NCBI GenBank assembly: GCA_025356475.1
Contig: JANXSX010000137.1
Coordinates: 1-60,406 of the forward strand
Reading direction: 5' to 3'
Length of the DNA stretch: 60,406 bases
DNA from: Isosphaeraceae bacterium
GTDB lineage: Bacteria; Planctomycetota; Planctomycetia; Isosphaerales; Isosphaeraceae
Below the pieces are notes generated by a model. That model did not search any database and had not been told where the DNA came from. It saw nothing but the letters and a program-made list of their open reading frames with translations. Each line of letters opens with the position of its first letter. Position 1 is the first letter of the stretch. Positions 56,401 through 60,406 of the stretch are shown piece after piece. The position numbers were made by a program, and so were the translations under genes.

Positions 56401-57251
56401 CGGCGGAGCATTACCATGCCCACTCCTTCGCCCATCATCGTGCCGTCGGCATCCGAGGTGAACGGGCGGCAGTCGTCGCTCTTGGACAACGCCCCGGTCT
56501 TGCTAAAGCACATGTACATTAAAATATCATTGAGTGCATCCACGCCACCCGTGATTACGGCGTCGGACTGACCCAGATAGAGTTCGTCGAGCGCCAGGTG
56601 CAGGGCACCGAGCGAGCTGGCACATGCGGCGTCGATTACGCAGTTGGAGCCGCCCAGGTCGAGGCGGTTAGCGATCCGTCCGGCGACCACGTTGCCGAGC
56701 ATTCCGGGGAAGGTGTTCTCCTGCCACTCAGGGAAGTGGGAGGAGATTTTCTCGCAAGCCTCTTGGACCTGGTCTTCACCCATGCCGAGTTCGCGAAGGG
56801 CTTTGACCCAGACCGGGCGCTGAAGCCGACCCGCCATCTGGACACAAAGCTGGGTCGCGGAGGCAACGCCGAGGATCACGCTCGTCCGTTCGCGGTCGAG
56901 CTCGTGGAAGGCACCTTGGGCGTCAGTCATTGCTTGTTTGGCGACAACAAGCGCGAGGAGTTGGGCGGCGTCGGTCGCGGGAAGAATGGTGGGGGGGACG
57001 CCGAAGCCGCTGAAGTCGAAGTCGACTGGATCAAGGAACCCGCCGCGCTTCGAATAGACTTTATCGCGAGTAAGCGGGTCGGCATTGTAGAAGTCTTCGG
57101 TCAACCAGTGGGTTGCGGGGACGTCGCTCAGGAGGTCACGACCGCCCACAATATTCGACCAGAAGCTCTGGACGCCCGACCCGCCCGGGAACAAGGCCCC
57201 GAGACCAACCACAGCGATGGGGGGGAATGGATCACTCAGCAGACGACCCAT
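50457..57251 (-). CDS. pfaA: PfaA-like synthase: KS-MAT-ACP-ACP-ACP-KR-DH
   Basis: 2264 residues with a GGAG site 8 bp upstream. KS ~1-465: C210 (DAACAS), H345 (EAHGTGT), H383 (GHTKAAAG). Malonyl-type AT ~575-900: S676 in GHSFGE, H780 in SAFHTP. Long flexible linker ~930-1165. Three ACPs: Ser 1209, 1331 and 1439, each in LGVDSIKRVEIFSALQ. KR ~1700-1970: GGARGVTA (1719-1726), S1891/S1892, Y1905, N1909. PKS-type DH ~2005-2255 with H2014 (LADH) and D2178 (LDGCLQ). It loads malonyl units, extends and reduces the acyl chain. The C-terminal DH is what separates this Pfa2-type layout from marine PfaA. All catalytic residues are present. Confidence 0.9.
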   Translation of the reverse strand: MGRLLSDPFPPIAVVGLGALFPGGSGVQSFWSNIVGGRDLLSDVPATHWLTEDFYNADPLTRDKVYSKRGGFLDPVDFDFSGFGVPPTILPATDAAQLLALVVAKQAMTDAQGAFHELDRERTSVILGVASATQLCVQMAGRLQRPVWVKALRELGMGEDQVQEACEKISSHFPEWQENTFPGMLGNVVAGRIANRLDLGGSNCVIDAACASSLGALHLALDELYLGQSDAVITGGVDALNDILMYMCFSKTGALSKSDDCRPFTSDADGTMMGEGVGMVMLRRLEDAEREGNPIYALIRGCGASSDGRSKSIYAPRADGQVRAYLRAYEHAGYGPESVELVEAHGTGTVAGDAAELAGLKTVFSNLPPKRCALGSIKSQIGHTKAAAGAASLLKVVLSLQHKVLPPIIKAENPAAEILAEGGPFYLNPKARPWIRDDAQPRRASLSSFGFGGSNFHVTLEEYLGTGRTAPRTRTTPCEVILVGADTPANAAARCRELGSSEMRPGSLGFLAHQSQTTWKPDHRVRLAIVAANEADLTLKLNSAAESLAKLPTDHTGEQILGEGISLGIGSEIGKVAFLFPGQGSQYPDMGADLAMFREDARSAWDLGAKVCSGGSERLQDIVFMPPAHGPDGEALRRASLQRSQWAQPALGTASLATYRVLTAVGIVPDLTAGHSFGEVVALHAAKAISEEDMLKTSRARGEAMAAAATIPGAMSAVVGPVEVSRKLLADLEPELVFANHNSPQQMVISGTVSVIEAAEARLEKAGVRFVRLPVASAFHTPIVAGARDAFGAFLNGISLSATQIPVIACSTAQAYPHETNTAKALLADQLAKPVLFVEQVEELYRQGARTFIEVGPNAVLTGLVEACLKGRPFRALATDRRGVNGITSLWNLLAKLAVAGVPIRWEELWHGFIPQVDPIPVGKPKPMITLTGALYQKPYPPVGGGAALPAPNPTKVIEAPRAAPAPAIRLDLPPVPPTPVGPQETAWSNGLAYPSDPQVNGHVYDHSPTFAQDPSETNWSTEDAFDDLPAPEHHEFEDETEMDERTQSHVVADSMFGQIAEAQRDFQHNMLRGHQDFLRTMESLARGGGGRAPSSEISPVQEAPRVRRPALQAPAPEPVRYEAPRAVAPPASLGNGEASHYAPKPTAVSAPIARSHAPAVVHTPEPIAGLTVEQVTDALLETVVETTGYPRDVLGLEMELEGDLGVDSIKRVEIFSALQTRLPSLPELPMDELGPLKTLGEIVNLIKSKIGETKTKTAIASPALNKTNPISSPGSVAHAQTNTISAPSGVHLTADQVTEALLETVVKTTGYPRDVLGLGMELEGDLGVDSIKRVEIFSALQSALPGLPELPMEELAPLKTLGEIVELISKKVGSAPPQPNETKPIAASARPAQAPAPAQLSAAQVTEALLETVVKTTGYPRDVLGLGMELEGDLGVDSIKRVEIFSALQSALPGLPELPMDELGPLKTLGEIVAYINTKVGGAPTAAAVAAASVPTQAQVASEVSRSVWRAVEKGVSGFAGRALRPEGLIGVTDDGNGVADAVCDELEEAGLRAVVVHPGGPIDEISSLIVLDGLRSFDSATSAGSVHRSVLESLRWAGPRLAQASGELIILQDTGGSFGLVAPAQGFQAWAGGLSALARTAGVEWPTLAGRTIDCERGTRTSAEIAKAIVSELLCGGDEHEVGLMADGRRFVLRTVSEPTPIAANVLTDGDVIIAVGGARGVTAACLVELAGRTKLKIALLGRTRLHDEPSEYQGAVDQNALVNVLLTKAKERGESITPADAKNRAGQILAEREVRNTLILLQTAGSEAIYLPADSLDASATSTAVGEVRKRWGAPSGVIFAAGVLADKLILEKTNEQFDKVFSVKVQGITNILAATADDPLKVLAIFSSVAAISGNKGQSDYAAANAVLNQVALAESRRRAGRCLVKSFCWGPWDGGMVTPSLRKHFLAMGIPLLGLKEGSKLFADELAATQTDVVLVMGGSLEAPKTGTKDDFRFSVQAGAKSMPYLADHTVRDIPVVAAAVVVELFARGVHEAFPGRRLGELEQMRVLRGVPLPEFETRSVALTVVVKPTSDANVVRLELCDATGHVRYSATGKLVAAGQRIEPPTQVTAPTGEPWPFEMAEIYDGPLFHGPSFHAITGLGTMATDGGSGQLIGTTTMKWAGGPYLTDPVALDGCLQLPMLWAGHSLQRQSLPALIGRLILCSEGPSTGPLHCDFRGQIRRDGLSAEVLLRDQTGRPVMYLGGLEMYALTSSLREETVR

Positions 57252-57421
57252 GATGACTCCAGTCAGGGGAGGACGGTCGACCGTCCTTCAGTCGCACCAA
57301 CGGGAAGGGCTGAAGCCCACACCGCAGGGGGGGAAGATGTCAAAAGGTGAGAAATACGAGGTTTCAGCGGTTCGCGAGTTCGTCCCCGCGTGTCAGGTCA
57401 AATGACCGCGATGCAGAACGA

Positions 57422-59080
57422 TCAACGAAGAGGTCGAGGGCGGAAGTCGAACGCGGCGGCTGGAACGGGTACACCGTGACATCGCCATTGTTGCATTCGA
57501 GTAATCTGGGCCGCCCCTTCCAAGATGTTGCGGGCAATCTGGGTCACTGTGCGATTCTCAAGGGGCTGGAGGAAACTGCCTCGGGTCCACGCGTTGAAAG
57601 CACCCATCGCCGGACCACACCAGATCTGGTAGTCGGTCTTGCGATCCGACGCCCCCCGCCGAGCCCAGCTTGAACCACCACCGAGATACCAGCGGAAGAC
57701 GAGTGCCATACGATGCTTCGCGTCGGCCTCAGCCCGCTTCGCCTCGCGGGGCTCGCGCGCTTGCCAGAAAGACTTGGTTTGCTGCCAAATCTCTTCGACG
57801 GGTGCCTTGAACACTTCGTGCTCAAGCTTGGTCTTGATGTCCGCAGGGAGTGATTCCAGGCTGTCATAACGGCGGTAGAGATCATAAAGGGTCTGGGCTC
57901 GCATGGCGAACAAGGTGCCTCGCTTGAGGACCTGCACCTTCACGCCTAACTCGAACATGTCGGCTGCCGGTGCCATCGTGACATCGGCGACTCCGGCATC
58001 GACCAGCATGCGTTTGCCTTCTTCGGAGAGGCCCGACTCAACCGCGCTCTGATTCACGGAGCCGGTCAAGACGTAGGCAGCGCCAAGAGCAAACGCGGCT
58101 GCTGCGGCTGCGGGAGTGCCAATCCCCCCCGCCGCGCCGACGCGAACAGCGCGACTGTATCCATGATGCGCGGAAAGTCGGTCGCGGAGGGCACAAATCG
58201 CGGGCAAGATTGCCGTCAAAGGGCGATTATCGGTGTGACCCCCCGAGTCGGCTTCAGAAGTGATGTCCTCGGCGACCGGCAGGGTCGCCGCAATCCGTGC
58301 CTGCGTCTCGGTGATCACACCGCGACGCAATAGTTCCGCGAGCATCTCCGCAGGAGGAGGGGCCATGAACTGCTCAGCCGTCTCAGGCCGCGAGATCTTG
58401 GCGAAAACTCGGTGATCGCGCACCACAGCGCCATCGGCACCGACCCGAATGCCCGTCGTCGCGTATCGAACCACGGTCAAGGTTAGTTTCATGAAGGCCG
58501 ACGCAGAAACGTTCCGAACCTGGCGTTCGATGAAGAGGTCGACCGTCCGCTCCTCATCCTGAGGCGTCTGCGGAGAATGGATGAGGTTGGCACCCCAGGG
58601 AAGGTCTTGTCCGCCAAGTCCTGCGTGAATCTCGTCGAGCCCGGCCCGAATCTTATCGAGAGGGAGGCCGGCTGCCCCGAAGAAGCCAAGCATTCCTGCT
58701 TTCGCCATCTCGACAGCCATCCGAGCCGTCGCAATCCCCTGCGCCATCTCGCCCGCAATATAAGGAAAGCGGACCCCGTGGATCTCGTTGAACGTTCGAT
58801 CCCCTAGCCATTCGGGATAGATGGGCGGTAGGCAACCTTGGAGCTGGTAGGCACCTGACCGGGACCCAAACGCGACTTGCCCCCCTTGTCCCATCGCGAC
58901 ACCGAGATGACCGGTCGCCGCATCGCGCACGATGAAACAGGGCTCACGAAACCGACCCGCCAGCGACAAAAGCCCTTCCTGGGTGAAGGCAGGGGCTTCG
59001 GAGCCGGGCGTGTACGAACCGAGGGCGGGAAGTCCGACTGACTTACTTCTCTGAGTAGGTAGGGCAGTGGTGCTATTCAT
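57422..59080 (-). CDS. pfaD: PfaD-type enoyl reductase (trans-acting, FMN)
   Basis: 552 residues from ATG 59080 (GGAGAG site upstream; the frame is open to 59230, but the extra part lacks similarity). An NPD/2-nitropropane-dioxygenase-like TIM barrel: GEMAQGIATARMAVEMAKAG, GMLGFFGAAGLPLDKI, VGAAGGIGTPAAAAAAFALG and AAYVLTGSVNQSAVESGLSE (FMN-phosphate loop). Its C-terminal extension (YDLYRRYDSLESLP, then WQQTKSFWQAR and GPAMGAFNAWTRGSFL) is typical of PfaD. It reduces enoyl-ACP intermediates of the megasynthases. It is the first gene of the operon, 170 bp before pfaA, as in the pfa1-pfa2-pfa3 order of myxobacteria. Confidence 0.92.
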   Translation of the reverse strand: MNSTTALPTQRSKSVGLPALGSYTPGSEAPAFTQEGLLSLAGRFREPCFIVRDAATGHLGVAMGQGGQVAFGSRSGAYQLQGCLPPIYPEWLGDRTFNEIHGVRFPYIAGEMAQGIATARMAVEMAKAGMLGFFGAAGLPLDKIRAGLDEIHAGLGGQDLPWGANLIHSPQTPQDEERTVDLFIERQVRNVSASAFMKLTLTVVRYATTGIRVGADGAVVRDHRVFAKISRPETAEQFMAPPPAEMLAELLRRGVITETQARIAATLPVAEDITSEADSGGHTDNRPLTAILPAICALRDRLSAHHGYSRAVRVGAAGGIGTPAAAAAAFALGAAYVLTGSVNQSAVESGLSEEGKRMLVDAGVADVTMAPAADMFELGVKVQVLKRGTLFAMRAQTLYDLYRRYDSLESLPADIKTKLEHEVFKAPVEEIWQQTKSFWQAREPREAKRAEADAKHRMALVFRWYLGGGSSWARRGASDRKTDYQIWCGPAMGAFNAWTRGSFLQPLENRTVTQIARNILEGAAQITRMQQWRCHGVPVPAAAFDFRPRPLR

Positions 59081-60028
59081 TCGGGCTCTCCAGGTCTCGC
59101 GAGGCTCGCCGGCCAGCTCGGTCATGTTCCGCGAGCGGGCAACTGGCCCCCTGCGTCCGATCACCACAAGGCACTCTAGGCAAGATGCACCAACAAAAGG
59201 ATTCGTGATCGATGAGCACACAGTCAGCATCAGGGGCGAACGAGCAAAGACGACTTCAGGCGGCGGGAGGTTAAAATGGAGGGTCCAGCGATTTTGGATA
59301 ATCCTTGCCCTAGGCTTCGATCCATTTCCCCTGAAGGGATAGAGTTCGGGGTGAACTCAGATTATACCAACCACCGGCTCGCACCATCGCCAGAATTATC
59401 GAGAGGAGGTCGAAATGGCTCATCTCCTCTGGCGGGGGAACCGAGGTAACTAAGTTCATGGAGGGCTTCTCTAATGTCCGCGCACACAGAATTCGCCCGA
59501 GAGCTGAGCCTGCAAGCATAGGACTCCGACCTTGCTCGAAATCGCCCTTCGACTCATAAAAAGGAAATCCAAAGTCGGAGTCTGCCAACCAGGGACTCCT
59601 AGGTTAACATAATGCGAACCACTTTGGGGAGGGTCACTCCAAATCTGTGTTGAGACTCAATCCTACACACGAACTCGGGGACATTTCGGGGTCATTCGAA
59701 ACACGCTCGCACACATGCACACAATACGGATCCACGGGGCACATTTCAGGCAAAATTTCCTAGCACGCGGCGGCTGGTGCGCGCCTCCGGATTCCTCCAG
59801 AGTTACTCAAGGCCTCCAGGACACCCCGAACTACCAGTTCAGGCCGTAGATTGCCTTTCCAAACAGTGATCGTTACCCAAATTCGCGCACCATTTGCCGA
59901 TCGCTTGGAAATTATCGTCTTCTCTAGCTCACTCGGTGAGGTGGGCCATCGAGAGTCCAGACTACTAAAAGATCAGAAAGGAACGTAGTCTGAAATGGCC
60001 AACCACCGAACCAGGGACATGAGCCGCT
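59081..60028. other. Long intergenic region upstream of pfaD
   Basis: 948 bp without a convincing gene, visibly AT-richer than the cluster. It must hold the promoter of the lipid synthase operon (reading left). A 57-codon frame at 59276-59449 (+) has a purine-rich leader (GGGAGG) but no recognisable product, so it is not annotated. No clear operator or terminator was identified. Confidence 0.5.
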
Positions 60029-60332
60029 ATGTTTTATGAACATGATAAATTTTGGTACACGGTTTTTGCTATTTGGGGAATTTTATGCTTTGTGCCAATA
60101 CCAATCCACCAAGGTGGTCCCTGGATAGGGAACGTGCCATTATGTTTTGCGTACGCATTTCCATTGGCAACATGGCCTCTTATCGGCGGGCGGCATTAAT
60201 GAACATTTCTGGGTGCCACTGGTCGTACTCGCAATAGTGTCCGGAACTTGCCGATTACGGACGAAATGGAATTGGCATATGTTGATTATTCGGCGATTTG
60301 ACGATGTGCCTGAGTGGATCGTGGTCTTTTGA
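60029..60332 (+). pseudogene. Possible small membrane protein with a frameshift
   Basis: ATG 60029 opens a 56-codon hydrophobic frame (FWYTVFAIWGILCFVPIPI, FAYAFPLATWPLIGG) that stops at 60199. A second frame overlaps from about 60190 and continues with NEHFWVPLVVLAIVSG, then WHMLIIRRFDDVPEWIVVF to 60332. Joined at the ggcgggcggc tract near 60185-60194 they would give a ~100-residue protein with two membrane helices. A one-base indel or sequencing error in the G/C tract explains the break. Family unknown. Confidence 0.35.
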
Positions 60333-60406
60333 GGGTCGTCAACGCGCATGCGGTCGCAGGGCCTCGTCCGCAGGGCGTGGACGGGCCTGATTGGCTTACT
60401 TGGGTT

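Noticed and set aside
55029-56522. 497-codon open frame on the + strand
   Set aside because: Lies wholly antisense to the KS-MAT part of the PfaA-like gene, whose motifs are unmistakable. Composition (Arg/Gly/Pro-rich) is typical of antisense frames in high-GC DNA.
59276-59449. 57-codon + strand frame after a GGGAGG leader
   Set aside because: No hydrophobic segment, motif or family resemblance; could arise by chance in the pfaD upstream region.
1-60406. tRNA, rRNA and replication origin signals
   Set aside because: No cloverleaf with T-loop consensus, no rRNA segments and no cluster of DnaA boxes was noticed by eye; a covariance-model scan would be needed to exclude them fully.

Overview
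The window looks like a chromosomal segment from a high-GC planctomycete, most likely an Isosphaeraceae-type bacterium (Isosphaera/Singulisphaera relatives). The indications are two very large secreted PVC-type haem-binding CxxCH proteins with HEAT repeats, a YTV-repeat cell-wall-type protein, proteins with the planctomycete N-terminal surface-targeting motif (LEILEQRVVLS-like), an ECF sigma factor translationally coupled to a membrane Ser/Thr kinase, an FHA-kinase and a Uma2 protein. I saw no rRNA, tRNA or CRISPR array.

Layout. 1-12.7 kb: PVC-type cytochrome protein, galE, a convergent glycosyltransferase/methyltransferase pair, a second PVC-type cytochrome protein, a putative winged-helix protein and a small secreted protein. 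12.8-17.7 kb: an accessory island with visibly lower GC, made of an MmeI-like (type IIL) restriction-modification enzyme and an ISAs1-family IS with a frameshifted transposase. The island is bracketed by 186-bp direct repeats that duplicate the 5' end of a hypothetical gene, and the right repeat starts exactly at the IS end. 18.5-26.2 kb: two surface proteins, the YTV-repeat protein and a 2007-residue protein with a BNR-type propeller and ten PKD-like repeats. 26.4-28 kb: a higBA toxin-antitoxin pair whose antitoxin is fused to an ImmA-type peptidase. 28.2-42.7 kb: KDPG aldolase, secreted and small hypothetical proteins, sigma factor plus kinase, a PsuG remnant, FHA-kinase, Uma2 protein, a MoxR-type ATPase coupled to an unrecognised 622-residue protein, and a DcrB/PsbP-like protein.

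42.7-59.1 kb (minus strand) is the most notable region: a four-gene PUFA-type (Pfa) secondary lipid synthase. In transcription order it encodes a PfaD-type enoyl reductase, a KS-MAT-3xACP-KR-DH megasynthase, a KS-CLF-AT-4x hot-dog DH megasynthase, and a stand-alone PKS-type dehydratase with an unusual tail. The gene order and the extra AT and PKS-DH domains resemble the pfa1-pfa2-pfa3 arrangement of soil myxobacteria more than the marine pfaABCD layout. Together the proteins could build a long reduced or polyunsaturated acyl chain iteratively on ACP, but the product cannot be read from sequence, and no convincing complete phosphopantetheinyl transferase is visible in the window.

The last 1.3 kb is AT-richer and nearly empty, with a probable frameshifted small membrane protein at its end.
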